54,137 nucleotides of DNA from Pirellulaceae bacterium. Lineage in GTDB: Bacteria > Planctomycetota > Planctomycetia > Pirellulales > Pirellulaceae. Below, piece by piece: positions 41,586 to 51,400 of this stretch. The position numbers and the translations under genes are program-made. The stretch lies in the NCBI GenBank assembly GCA_020852965.1, contig JADYZV010000108.1, positions 1 to 54,137 of the forward strand, given 5' to 3'. Within the stretch, counting starts at the first letter, position 1. The number at the start of each line of letters is the position of its first letter. A model generated the notes under the pieces. That model saw nothing but the letters and a program-made list of their open reading frames with translations, was not told the origin of the DNA and did no database searches.

Positions 41586-41656
41586 GACAGGCAGCTTGCC
41601 TGTCGAAGCAAACTCAACACCCGCGTCTCGGCCCTCCGATTCGCGGGTGTTATTTT
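41586..41656 (+). terminator. Tandem hairpins and terminator after TROVE
   Basis: GACAGGCA/TGCCTGTC (within 41586-41604) forms a first hairpin. AACACCCGCG (41616-41625) / CGCGGGTGTT (41642-41651) followed by ATTTTAT is a good terminator. The same terminator, reversed, occurs at ~14826-14862 without a TROVE gene. Confidence 0.75.
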
Positions 41657-41731
41657 ATGCGCTTCGTGGATGAAGCGACTTTGGAAGTAGGTACGCTCGA
41701 TAGTGCCCGACTGCTTCGGCCAAAATGCCAG

Positions 41732-41965
41732 CTATGGCTGTTTGCCACATGAAGATTTCCCATCAACGACAGAAGGTCGATCTTCGTGGACCGCATTACT
41801 AAGGGTTTGCCCGCTTGGGGAACGAATTGGCTTGGCTCTGGCCAGCGACAGGCCGAGTTCGTTGAGTTCTGCTGCCTCACGTAACCTCTGGGCAATCGCC
41901 TCGCTCGACATGTCCACCGCAAGTGCACTTTTCGGATTTGGACGATTAGGTTCACTATTGCTCAT
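41732..41965 (-). CDS. Duplicate of the nucleotidyltransferase partner protein
   Basis: A 77-residue homologue of the protein at 14450-14683 (shared 'AEAIAQRLREAAELNELGLS'-type helix and 'EDRPSVVDGKS'). The frame is intact, but its upstream nucleotidyltransferase is reduced to a tail, so it is an orphan. Being unbroken despite partner loss hints at selection or recent duplication. Confidence 0.55.
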   Translation of the reverse strand: MSNSEPNRPNPKSALAVDMSSEAIAQRLREAAELNELGLSLARAKPIRSPSGQTLSNAVHEDRPSVVDGKSSCGKQP

Positions 41966-42045
41966 TTGGTTCAAATCCAAGGTTCTTGATGTCAATTAGG
42001 TCAATGTCTCGCCCAGCAGTACGCTTCGTTTCGATGAGCCATTGA
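41955..42045 (-). pseudogene. Tail of a nucleotidyltransferase gene
   Basis: The last ~27 codons ('LIETKRTAGRDIDLIDIKNL') match the end of the gene at 14005-14460. The catalytic GG/DxD region is absent. Confidence 0.8.
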
Positions 42046-42181
42046 ATTGGTGCAACCATGTCTATTGGTTTCGATGATTGTAGTAAAATAGACCAAGTGA
42101 CCGGCCATCTAAATCTACTGTGAGCCGGAGTAACATGTTTGACCATCCCCTTCGACATAGATTCTGACGAGCCACCGAACT

Positions 42182-42529
42182 ATGCGTGAGCATCCTGACC
42201 GCATTCCTATTGAAAAATGTCGGCATGGCTGGCTGTACAAAATCTATTCGCGAAACTTGAATCTTGGCGTTTGCCGAGAGTCGGATCACGGGTTTGTCGG
42301 GATCAGGCGTAAGTTCACACTGCGTTACCTGTTCGCTGAATTTCATTGGGACACGGGAGAACCCTACGGAACAGCGAATCCGCTTGAAGCCATTTGCGAG
42401 TGCCCAATCAGCTCTCTGAATGAATACTATCCCAGCGCACCGAATGTTTATCCCGCGCAGAATCAAGAACTATTCGATTGGATTGAGCTACAAGCGAAGT
42501 TGCTCGGAGTCACTCCAGAGAGTTGCTAG
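42182..42529 (+). CDS. Hypothetical protein (phage-associated type)
   Basis: This 115-residue protein begins 'MREHPDRIPIEKCRHGWLYK' and contains 'YLFAEFHWDTGEPYGTANPL'. I have an impression of similar proteins in diverse bacteria and mobile elements, with no assigned function. It appears complete. Confidence 0.65.
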   Translation: MREHPDRIPIEKCRHGWLYKIYSRNLNLGVCRESDHGFVGIRRKFTLRYLFAEFHWDTGEPYGTANPLEAICECPISSLNEYYPSAPNVYPAQNQELFDWIELQAKLLGVTPESC

Positions 42530-42797
42530 CGATCGTCTAGCTTGGCAGCGACGTAACGCTCACAGGGTTCGTCGACAGACGCTTCCTTCAGATTGTTCAT
42601 GACATCACTCGGCGGTGAGCAACACATGGCTACAGCACGAAGCGCCAGTCCTTTGATTCGTGCATGGAGGCCAAATCCAGCCATGCCTCACCGCTGAACT
42701 ATGGTCGACGCTGTCACCCCCCCACCTCTACTAACGGCCCTAAGGATTCTTGTCCCATAATTACTGGAAAATGTCGTGAATTACCGATTTTAGGAGG
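42530..42797. other. Intergenic
   Basis: No gene is supported here. A CCCCCCCACC-type stretch lies near 42717-42726. The AbiEi promoter region follows. Confidence 0.4.
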
Positions 42798-42880
42798 TTT
42801 ACTTCGGAGTAAATAGTCGCATTCTAGTAAACTTGCCTTGCGGTTGTTTACTTGATATGCCATATTTACTCCGTAGTAAA
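42798..42880. promoter_or_regulatory. Operator array of the AbiE-type operon
   Basis: Two palindromes, TTTACTTCGGAGTAAA (42798-42813) and TTTACTCCGTAGTAAA (42865-42880), share TTTACT-N4-AGTAAA arms. Between them lie single half-sites AGTAAA (42826-42831) and TTTACT (42847-42852). AbiEi antitoxins are known to bind inverted repeats upstream of their operon and repress it cooperatively, which fits this spacing. The right palindrome lies inside a longer open frame, arguing for the downstream start of abiEi. Confidence 0.75.
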
Positions 42881-42901
42881 GTTGTTGTTTCCGGTGAATC
42901 C

Positions 42902-44002
42902 ATGGAAAAGTCCCCACAAGAATTCGATCGTCTGCTCACGCAAGTGCTCTCAGAAGTGGGGGCTTTTCAGGTAGTGGTCCCGCACCGGAAAGACGCGGAA
43001 TACGATTTTCGTGTTGTGAAACCGGATGGCTCGGAATTCGAAGTCGACGTCAAAGAGTTCAAGCGTATTACGCCAGCGACTGCCGAGTCGGCTTGTATGA
43101 CGCTGAAGCGACACAGTGAAGCTACCGGGGCGCAGCCGATGATCTATGCCGCTATCGTGTCTGATCGGACTTCGGAAATTGCTGCCAGGCATGGAGTTTC
43201 GTGGCTGGACTATGCAGGAAACTGCCGCTTGGTTTTTCCCAAGCACGGAATCTTTGTGCGTCAAAGCGGAATCGACAATCCGTTTGGCAAGCAGCTCCCG
43301 AAAGTCCTCAACGTTTTTTCTACGAAGTCCAGTCGCGTTGTCCGCGCGATGCTTCAGGAGCCAACGCGTGGTTGGCAACTTAATGAATTAGCTGGCCATC
43401 CCGATGTGCGTGTCAGCCCCGGCCTGATGTCGCGCATCAAGCGATCCCTGGTCGAGGGAGGTTATGCGTTGATGCTAGAAGGACAACTGTACTTGAAACG
43501 CCCCGATGACCTGTTCAAGGATTGGGTAGAGCACTACCAAACTCACAAACCCAAAGAATGGGGGTTCTACATGCGTGGTGAGCCGGAGCAGGTGGAGCAG
43601 CAAGTTGCGACGTGGTGTTCAGAAACAGGCAATGAGCATGCGCTTTCACGTTTCTCTGCTGCCTGGCGATTGGCACCGGAGGTACGGTACAACGTGGTAA
43701 GCTTTTTGGTTACCACGAGAGCAACACTTGCCGAACCAATGCTCAAGCTCTTCAAACAGTATGGTGCTCGAAAAGTCGAATCAGGTGCCAATCTGATTCT
43801 ACAGATCGCAGACGATGAGAGCTACTTGAGCAATCGAGTTGGAGATGCATTGAAGACAACTTCACCATTGCAGACATACCTCGACTTAATGGCGATGGAT
43901 GGTCGAGGTGAAGAGGCTGCGGTGGCCATCTATGATAAGTACTTTAAGCTGAAATTCGCGGAGGCGTCCGAGTTGGCGATGGAGAATCATGAAGGAAACT
44001 GA
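42902..44002 (+). CDS. AbiEi-like type IV antitoxin / transcription repressor
   Basis: A protein of 366 residues from ATG at 42902. The N-terminal part includes 'AARHGVSWLDYAGNCRLVFP' and a winged-helix stretch 'LQEPTRGWQLNELAGHPDVR' with 'LMSRIKRSLVEGGYALM'. The C-terminal part is the effector domain ('DALKTTSPLQTYLDLMAMDG', 'EEAAVAIYDKYF') typical of the AbiEi_3-like group that precedes AbiEii nucleotidyltransferases. It overlaps the next gene by 14 bases. Confidence 0.8.
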   Translation: MEKSPQEFDRLLTQVLSEVGAFQVVVPHRKDAEYDFRVVKPDGSEFEVDVKEFKRITPATAESACMTLKRHSEATGAQPMIYAAIVSDRTSEIAARHGVSWLDYAGNCRLVFPKHGIFVRQSGIDNPFGKQLPKVLNVFSTKSSRVVRAMLQEPTRGWQLNELAGHPDVRVSPGLMSRIKRSLVEGGYALMLEGQLYLKRPDDLFKDWVEHYQTHKPKEWGFYMRGEPEQVEQQVATWCSETGNEHALSRFSAAWRLAPEVRYNVVSFLVTTRATLAEPMLKLFKQYGARKVESGANLILQIADDESYLSNRVGDALKTTSPLQTYLDLMAMDGRGEEAAVAIYDKYFKLKFAEASELAMENHEGN

Positions 44003-44771
44003 AGCAGCACGTGCTGTCTTGCTCGAGGTTCTCAATGCGCTCGGCGCGATGCGTGATGAATTGATCATTGTAGGTGGATGGGTTCCAGATCTGCTGTATC
44101 CAACGCATAAACACATGGGATCGTTGGATGTCGACTTGGCCGTATCGCCGAAAGCATTGGGTGGGGATGCGTACTCATCGATTCGAGAGCGTCTGACCCA
44201 AATCGGTTACACGATGCGAGAGTCGCCTACTCGATTCTTCAAGCAATTTCCTGGCCTTGCTAATCCAATAAAGATCGATCTCATTACTGGCCAGTACGTT
44301 TCTGAACACAAGCAGGATTCCATCCTGGTTGACGAGCTTCGCATCAACGCACTTCGCGGCATCGACCTGGCTTTCGAGTCATCCGAGGAGATTACGATTG
44401 AAGGAAGAATGCCAGATGGTTCCGTTAACCAAGTGACCGCGCGTTTGGTCGCCCCTGAGGCGTACATCTTGATCAAGGCGATTGCGCTGGACGAACGGAC
44501 CAAAGACAAGGACGCCTACGATATCGCGTTTGTTATGAACCATTACAAACCCTCACTTGCTGATCTGGCGAAGAAGGTGCATGGGATAGCTGGAGCGGGA
44601 ATTGGCAAGGAAGCATTGGAATTGCTCCGTACCAAGTTCCGCACGTTTGACTCTGTCGGTCCAGTGTGGGCTGGTAGGGCAGCAACCACTGCAGGGCAAG
44701 ACCGCGACATGTTTCAGCGTGCAGCCTATGAAGATGCAGCGGATCTTTTCCGCTCGCTTGACGCACTGTGA
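43989..44771 (+). CDS. AbiEii-like nucleotidyltransferase toxin
   Basis: This 260-residue protein has 'LIIVGGWVPDLLYP' (GG motif, residue ~18) and 'GSLDVDLAVSPKAL' (DxD metal ligands), the nucleotidyltransferase core. A later helical segment includes 'PEAYILIKAIALDERTKDKD' and 'AYDIAFVMNHY', with the conserved KxKD. AbiEii-type toxins transfer nucleotides to tRNA acceptors or similar targets and cause abortive infection. It overlaps the AbiEi gene. Confidence 0.8.
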   Translation: MKETEAARAVLLEVLNALGAMRDELIIVGGWVPDLLYPTHKHMGSLDVDLAVSPKALGGDAYSSIRERLTQIGYTMRESPTRFFKQFPGLANPIKIDLITGQYVSEHKQDSILVDELRINALRGIDLAFESSEEITIEGRMPDGSVNQVTARLVAPEAYILIKAIALDERTKDKDAYDIAFVMNHYKPSLADLAKKVHGIAGAGIGKEALELLRTKFRTFDSVGPVWAGRAATTAGQDRDMFQRAAYEDAADLFRSLDAL

Positions 44772-44859
44772 ACGCTGAGTTGGATCAACGGCCTGCACCA
44801 ACGCCCAGCTCCCATGACTGTATTGAACTACATAATCGGGAAGTGGTGCAGCGTGTCGT

Positions 44860-45351
44860 TCATGAGCAATTCTCAGAAATATACTCGGCCGCGCGTTGTT
44901 CGGCTTCGTCGTGGTTAAGGACAGTTCCATCAGGTGCGACCACCAGGGTTTCCATAAAAATGGATACAGCCCTCGGAATGACGTGAGTGTTCTTTAAGAA
45001 CGCATAGGACCGACCGTCGCGACTGTCGTCTGGTCCAAATTCACCACTTATTGCACTATGGAGGAAGGAGTTTACTGCATCGCATACGCCGCGGCCTATG
45101 CGGACGGAGTTTGGGTGAAGCTGGCCGTCTCGTGCCGCGTCGAGTTCCTTAGCAATCGAAACCGCGTCTTGATTGCCTCTGCCAAGCGATAGCATGTAAT
45201 CCAATTCGTGGTGGCTTCCATCTCCGCCGAGACTTTTTAGCCAATCACTTTGGTCTGCTCGGCCTACAGCGTGCGAGAGGTGCAGCAGGTGGCCAAGTTC
45301 TTCGGCAGTTAGCTCGCGGATGGAAGGCCGGTACCGCCAGTTCCGTCTCAT
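44860..45351 (-). CDS. Hypothetical protein
   Basis: A 163-residue protein with 'RELTAEELGHLLHLSHAVGR', 'LDYMLSLGRGNQDAVSIAKE' and 'AVSIFMETLVVAPDGTVLNH'. No family is recognised. It is convergent with the AbiEii-like gene. Confidence 0.5.
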   Translation of the reverse strand: MRRNWRYRPSIRELTAEELGHLLHLSHAVGRADQSDWLKSLGGDGSHHELDYMLSLGRGNQDAVSIAKELDAARDGQLHPNSVRIGRGVCDAVNSFLHSAISGEFGPDDSRDGRSYAFLKNTHVIPRAVSIFMETLVVAPDGTVLNHDEAEQRAAEYISENCS

Positions 45352-45433
45352 GACTCACCTTTCATTTAGTAACTAGGTTTTAAGAGTAAGCCGGAAACAC
45401 CAACGGCGCGTCCAGGTAAACAGAGTGATGAAC

Positions 45434-45588
45434 TTACAGCTTTTGAGCAGTGGCCATGGGCAGGAACATTCGATGGGGGATTCTCGGAAGTGATATATAG
45501 CCGAACCTCGCATAGAAATTGGTTGCAGCCTCGACCTTTGAATCGAATTATTCTTTTTTCTGAGCGGCTGGAATACGAAATCGCTCAT
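45434..45588 (-). pseudogene. Internally deleted GNAT toxin (TacT-type)
   Basis: The ATG overlaps the antitoxin stop (ATGA). The first ~18 codons (MSDFVFQPLRKKNN) resemble the toxin N-terminus. After 'SIQR' the frame is displaced, and the final stretch (other frame) encodes 'VEAATNFYARFGYISLPRIP' and 'HRMFLPMATAQKL', a GNAT-toxin C-terminus. The acetyl-CoA-binding middle (~120 residues) is missing. Confidence 0.7.
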
Positions 45589-45875
45589 TTGCTTTCGACT
45601 CGCTGACGGTGTTCAGTTAGTGCACTGCGGAGCTTCTTATTTGGCTTTTTCGGCGATAGAAGAACATCCACTAAGACGCGGCTCTGCTCCTTATCCAGGT
45701 GTATACGCTCGTATTCTTCGACCACCTTCTTGGCTGCAGCTTCGACATGCGCAACGACAAAATCTGATACTGTCTGCCCTGAATAAGCCGAAGCTCGCTC
45801 GATCAGATCTTTCTGCTCCTTGGAAACACGCGATTCCAACCGTGCCGACTTAGTGGATGGCTTTGAAGTTGCCAT
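45585..45875 (-). CDS. TacA/DUF1778-family antitoxin
   Basis: This 96-residue ribbon-helix-helix antitoxin has 'ARLESRVSKEQKDLIERASA', 'YSGQTVSDFVVAHVEAAAKK', and a C-terminal toxin-neutralising tail ending 'TEHRQRVESK'. AGGAG lies seven bases before the ATG at 45875. Its toxin is deleted, so this is an orphan antitoxin. Confidence 0.82.
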   Translation of the reverse strand: MATSKPSTKSARLESRVSKEQKDLIERASAYSGQTVSDFVVAHVEAAAKKVVEEYERIHLDKEQSRVLVDVLLSPKKPNKKLRSALTEHRQRVESK

Positions 45876-46190
45876 ACGATTGCTCCTTTTCATTTCCAGC
45901 CAGTGTACGGCATATGTACGTAGATTGCATACTTTGCTACGGAGGCTTGTACGCGGCCAGAACGACGCCGATTTGTGGGGCAAAAATGGGGCAGTATTGG
46001 CAATTCAAGCCCAATTCAGGCTCAATACGACGGCCCTAGCAAAATGCTACAAATCGCGTAAAATGCAAGGAAATCAACACAAAATCGGCGTTTGCCCAAC
46101 CCAAGTCCAAAGTGGATTAGCTACCTTCGAGTCCTACCGGAGGAGCTCATTTTCAAGTCGCTCGAAGCGAACTTAACCCTTGAAAACACC
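45876..46190. other. Antitoxin promoter region and spacer
   Basis: GTACGGCATATGTACG (about 45905-45920) contains a GTAC-N8-GTAC repeat that may be the RHH operator. The remainder to 46190 has no convincing ORF. It lies on the boundary of the recombinase gene and may contain the attachment site, which I cannot identify. Confidence 0.4.
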
Positions 46191-46225
46191 AGGACTTAGA
46201 GCAAACTGCTCCAAGTCCTTTTTTT
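46191..46225 (+). terminator. Rho-independent terminator upstream of the recombinase
   Basis: AGGACTT (46191-46197) pairs with AAGTCCT (46213-46219), with inner GAGCA/TGCTC pairs, followed by seven T residues. It would stop rightward transcription, but no rightward gene is seen just upstream. A leftover tRNA/tmRNA-like or att-proximal terminator is possible. Confidence 0.75.
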
Positions 46226-46400
46226 GTGAAAAAATCGAATCAGTGACAGTTCAGTGACAAGCGTTGGATTCCCAGTGACTCCGCGTTGTCTCTGACCCCC
46301 GCAGATTGGATTTCTGTTGCATGGCCGTTGCTCGGGCGTGGCTAACTTTTCTGCCGAGGCACTCCTATTCTTCAAGTACCCCGAAGAAGGAGCCTCCACC

Positions 46401-47645
46401 ATGGCATCTCTCCAACGCGATCCCAGCGGCACATTCCACATCTGCTTCCGTTACGGCGGACTCAGGTTCAAACGCTCCCTCAAGACGACAGACCAACGCA
46501 AAGCCTCCGCTGCCTCCGTCCGCGTCGCCGAGAATATCCGGCTGGCCGAAAACGGGCGACTGGTGCTACCCGATGACGCCGACATACCCACCTTCCTGCT
46601 TTCCGACGGCAAGGTAACGAGCCAGCCAAGAAAGCTCAGCACCATCACCCTGGGCGAATTATTCGAAGTCTACCAAGAGCGGATTCCGGCAGGCGCTCTG
46701 GAGCCCTCAACCCTCAAATCCGCCGGTGTCCACATGCGCCATTTTGTGCGCTTGATCGGTCCCAAGAAGACCCTGCGGTCACTGACCAACAGCGAACTTC
46801 AGGAGTACATCACCATCCGCTCCAAAGAAAAGGGAAAACGCGGTAATGTCAGCGGCACGACCATCCGTAAAGAACTCGCCACCCTAGGCTCGCTCTGGAA
46901 CTGGGCTATCTCGCAAGAGTTGGTCGAAAAGCCCTTTCCGCGACGTGGTCTCGTTTTCCCCAAACGCGACGACAAGCCACCGTTTCAAACCTGGCAGCAG
47001 ATCGAACACCAGATCAAGCGCGGCCAAATGACCGTCGAACAGGCCGATCCCTTGTGGGACTGCCTATACCTCAATACCACAGAACTCGACGAACTACTCG
47101 CACACATTGAGAAATCGTCCGGCTACTCGTTCCTCTACCCCATGAGCCTACTTGCAGCACATACCGGCATGCGGCGCAGCGAACTTTGTCGATCGCGAGA
47201 CACCGACATCGACTTGCAAGCTGGCACCATTCTCGTCCAGGAGCGCAAACGCAACAAATCCTCCCGCACCTCGCGGCTGTTACCCATTTCCAAGCGTCTC
47301 AAAGTCGTGCTCGCCGAATGGCTCGACACGAAGCCCGCCAGTCCCTTCACGTTTCCTGAAGACCATCGCTATTGCCGCCAACGCAAGGTGCAAGACGACG
47401 AGGGCTGCGTTGCTCCCGATGAAGCCACTCACCATCTATCGATGGTCCTTGCCAATACCAAATGGAAAAACATTCGCGGCTGGCACATTTTCCGCCATAG
47501 TTTCATTTCTAACTGTGCCACCAAAGGCATCGACCAGCGTTTCATTGACACCTGGGTCGGCCACCAGACCGACGAACAACGCCGCCGCTACAGGCACTTG
47601 TTCCCGGATTCGCAAAAAAAGGCTCTGGATTCAGTGTTCACCTAA
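46401..47645 (+). CDS. Tyrosine recombinase / integrase
   Basis: A protein of 414 residues from ATG at 46401 (AAGGAG upstream). It has an arm-type N-terminus ('LQRDPSGTFHICFRYGGLRF'), a SAM-like core-binding domain (~90-190), and a catalytic domain with 'AAHTGMRRSELC' (Arg I), 'HIFRHSFIS' (H-x-x-R), and 'VGHQTDEQRRRYRHLF' (His/Tyr). The active-site residues appear complete. It lies at the start of the HsdM/NACHT defence segment and may have mobilised it. Confidence 0.9.
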   Translation: MASLQRDPSGTFHICFRYGGLRFKRSLKTTDQRKASAASVRVAENIRLAENGRLVLPDDADIPTFLLSDGKVTSQPRKLSTITLGELFEVYQERIPAGALEPSTLKSAGVHMRHFVRLIGPKKTLRSLTNSELQEYITIRSKEKGKRGNVSGTTIRKELATLGSLWNWAISQELVEKPFPRRGLVFPKRDDKPPFQTWQQIEHQIKRGQMTVEQADPLWDCLYLNTTELDELLAHIEKSSGYSFLYPMSLLAAHTGMRRSELCRSRDTDIDLQAGTILVQERKRNKSSRTSRLLPISKRLKVVLAEWLDTKPASPFTFPEDHRYCRQRKVQDDEGCVAPDEATHHLSMVLANTKWKNIRGWHIFRHSFISNCATKGIDQRFIDTWVGHQTDEQRRRYRHLFPDSQKKALDSVFT

Positions 47646-48255
47646 TGGATTTTCAATGCACACACAGAAGTCTACGAAACCTACCCGGCGAGTTCGTGTC
47701 CCGTAGAATTGCGGACGCTATCTCGAGCGCAGCAGGTGAATGGACTGTAGCTAACGCGCTCAGGCCACGCCCTCGCCACGCCCTCCTTATTCATTTGGAA
47801 AACTACAGGTCGGGTGATTGATGGCAGTGGAGCTGGCGTGGTCAAAATGATATCGCAAATGCTAAGGTCTTTCTCAACTCCTTGAGTTTAGGCGGCCATT
47901 TGGAAAGAGCGGTTAGTCCAACGTTTGTCCAACCGATAGCCGCTGGGTCAGCTGAAAAGGTTCCTTCGGTGTCTGCTCCGCTAGGCGGGGGACCGGAGCG
48001 CCCAAATCTAGACACTGGCGCGAGTTTGCAGGCTGAATTCAGCATCGGCTCCAATTGGAAGCCGATGCATCCGCTGGCAAGTTGTTTAACTTTGAACCTT
48101 CGTCGGTGCCTTAGACTATCATTCAACGGTAAGTTCTCAGTCCACGCCTCATGAGCGCGTACCGTGACACGGAGGAACGCGTTTGATGGCCTTTACGCGG
48201 CTAGATTCTGACGCGTGATTTTGGGATGATGTGGATGACCAAGGTTACAGCGTAG
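47646..48255. other. Intergenic
   Basis: 610 bases with frames open on both strands near 47842-48154, none with recognisable family features. Neither hairpins nor repeats stand out. Confidence 0.4.
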
Positions 48256-48441
48256 ATGCGAGGCCAAGGAACCGCTGCCTTCCGCGACTGGACGATCGCA
48301 GTGCTCTTCATCGACGCCCGCAAGCTGGGCTACATGGTGGACCGACTCCTCCGGGCCTTCGCCGACGAAGACACCGAGAAGATCGTCAGCACCTTTCATG
48401 CGTGGAATTTCACGAGTCCGATAAACTGTAGGCAGCAATAG
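48256..48441 (+). pseudogene. Type I restriction-modification HsdM fragment
   Basis: 'VLFIDARKLGYMVDRLLRAF' and 'EDTEKIVSTFHAW' match the segment after the catalytic NPPF region of HsdM adenine methylases. The SAM-binding and catalytic parts are missing. It shows that a type I R-M locus once stood next to the NACHT gene. Confidence 0.75.
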
Positions 48442-48470
48442 CAAATTTCGATCGGAAATGAGAATTCAGG

Positions 48471-51400
48471 ATGTCCTCTTCTATCCCCGACTGGCTTACG
48501 GAAAACCCCGATACATCATTGGCTCCGCCTGTGGGTACTCGGCTTCAAGAGCTTCCATTCAATCAATTGACTTGGAAGAACTTTGAGCGATTGTGTTTTC
48601 GTTTAGCAAGCTCCGACACAGAGATTGAGCATTGCCAGCTATACGGCAACCAAGGTGATGCACAAGAAGGAATCGACATTTTTGGGAGAAAGTCTGTTTC
48701 CAGCAAATACACCGTTCACCAATGCAAACGAGTAAAGGACTTTGGGCCGCAGAAAATCAAGGACGCAATTTCAGCATTCATATCGGGCGAATGGTTAACG
48801 CGAACCGAGAAATTCATTCTTTGCACACAGGAGAGCCTGCAAAGCAAAAAACGCACTGACGAAGTAGAATCCCAAGCAGCGCGACTCGCTAAGTCCAATG
48901 TGGTTCTCACAGTCTGGGACGCACCGAAGTTGAACTCTCTAATGAAAGTGCATCCCAAGTTAGTAGATGATTTTTTTGGGCGGGCTTGGGTTTCTTGTTT
49001 TTGCGGATCCGAGATTGCGAGTTCGCTCGGGCAAAGTGTTAGCCCAGAACGACGTGTCGCGTTCCAAGAGTGGGTCCGCAAAACAAACGAGTCGTATTCG
49101 GTTCCGGGGTTGGGCATCGAGATGTCGATCGCTGACTCGTGGATCGAAATACGGACTATGGATGATTCAAAGGATCGAAGGCAATCCGCAAAGTCCTTTG
49201 AGAAAGAGCTCAAGACTTACAATGAGTGGTTCCGTTTGGCAGATTCCACGACAAGCTTCGATAAGTTTAGTGCTCACGAGCTGCCAAAATATTCCAATAG
49301 GTGCGTCGTAATCGGTGGACCCGGCAGCGGGAAAAGCACCCTTTGCAAACGGATTGCGTATGACGCCGCTGAAAAAGGAGCGATTGTTGCGTTGGTTGGA
49401 CTAAAACGGCTTCAGCAACAAATGGCCCAAGGTGCGACTTTTGAAACCGCGATCCTGAATGAAGCAACAGATGGATTCGATTTGTCGCAAAGTGAAAGGG
49501 AATGGCTTGGGCGAAACATCGACATATTGATAGCGGATGGACTAGATGAATGTGATCCCGAACGACAGGACGTTTCGAATAGATTGCGGAAGTGGTTAGA
49601 GGGACACGCAAATACAAGGGTGCTAGCTACTACACGCCCAGTTGGACACCACCCAAGCCTTCTTGCCGGATTCGATTCATTTGAATTACTTCCTCTGGAT
49701 GAGTTAGCGATCAAAACTCATTCACTAAAGTTGTTCGAGAAGGCGATGGATAAAGAGGAACTTCCAGCAACTCGATGGTCGCAGTTTGTAGACGACGTCA
49801 CATCTGACAAGTCGAGCGGAAAGTCGATGGCCTCGAGAAATCCGTTGCTTCTAGGTTTTCTCGTTCGGCTGTCAGTTGACGGACTTGAGATTGGAAAGAA
49901 CAGAGTCGCATTGTACGGCCAAATCTTCGGACTCATGTCAAAAACGACATCTTCAAATCCACCCGGTCGACCAAACATAACACCCGAACATGCGAATCTC
50001 TCAATTGACTTGGCTGCGTTTCTAATGATCAAGCATCCAATGATTCAGCTGGATGAATTGGTAGCTGCGGCAAGCAAGCTCAAAGGCTCAAGCCATGACC
50101 CCCGTGAATTTCGCGCTTCATTAACATTTTGGGAAAACACTCGGGCGATTGAGCGGATTACCGCTGGTCATCTGAATGCAATCGTTTTCGTACATCCCGC
50201 ACTTGGCGAGTTTTCTGCTGCAAGATACATTTGCACCTTGGATTCACGGGAGTTTCAGACTTGGTTTGTCGAGTCGCGCAGAAAGCCTAATTGGCGACAA
50301 TCAATCTTGCTCGCATGTCAGATCGACGACAACAGATTGATTTCCCAGTTGATTGAGCATGACGATGTCGACGACCCGTGTTCTATCGAGGCAGTAATCG
50401 CTGCGGAAGCCTTAGCGGAGTCGACTGTCCAACCAACAACAATTATTGAAAGTGTCACGAAAGCGTTGGCCGCCAGACTGAAGTCGTCAAATCCATTCAT
50501 TTGCTTGGAGGCGGCTCAGGCTCAATTCCAAATAGCACACCACATTCAAGGCGAAGCCTTTTTCCTGAGCGAAGAGCTGCTTAATCACGAGCACGAATGG
50601 ACAAGGCTTGGCGCGCTGGCGTTGACTGTTAGGTCATCCCACTTTGATGACCACGTGGAGTTGTTTGAGCGGTGGCTTCAAGAATTCAAATACTCGTCAG
50701 GTTTTTCGCTCGGAAAATGGACGAAGGAACATGACCGATCAATGCCCGAACAAGCTGGAGAACTACAACACCAAGTCATCGAGGTCGGTGTCCCAAAACT
50801 ACTCAAGTATCGAAATCGTGACGAAATCGAAGATTACTTTAGAAACGGGCGAGATTTCGCAGATGTATCAGGAACCATGCTCTCCGCGATTACCGAAGCA
50901 TTGAGCAAAGCGGGATTCAAAGAACTCGCTCAAGAACTTCACCAGAGGGTTAGGGAGACGCCGTTTGACACAAACCTATTTGAGAATACGAATAGTGACC
51001 CCGCACTGATCGAAGCAATTACGTTGGCCGCTCGCTTTGACAAAGTCGAGCCTATTGAAGGCAGTGTGGATGACCTTCAGTTGATTAAGGCCATCGTTAA
51101 GTCGCTGCGAATGGGTGAGTTCCCGGCTCGAGACGGTTATTACCTGAAAAAGAGAATTCATTTTGACAATGTAGTCGAGGTCATAAAAGGCGTTATTGGT
51201 TGCCTTTCACTCGACTTGTCGGAATTGAAAAACGAGATTGCTATTGCAAACTTCAATTTGGAGAACTCCAGTAATCTCCACTCGCTATATTCGAGATCAT
51301 CTCCGCGAGACGCTAATTGGAATCTAGCCCCTGATATTGGACTTGACGCGAAACTGCTGGGCGAAGCACTGGAATACCCACATGGCGCAGTTGCATATGG

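Larger units (their letters stand above)
41583..42045 (-). repeat. Segmental duplication copy B
   Basis: Partner of 14373-14890 in inverse orientation. It runs from the TROVE 3' flank through the partner-protein gene to the tail of the nucleotidyltransferase, where similarity ends at the GGCTCATCGAAA junction (~42045). Confidence 0.8.

Noticed and set aside
42833-42901. Longer AbiEi start at 42833
   Set aside because: The extension contains an operator palindrome and no ribosome-binding site; the ATG at 42902 gives the expected domain start.
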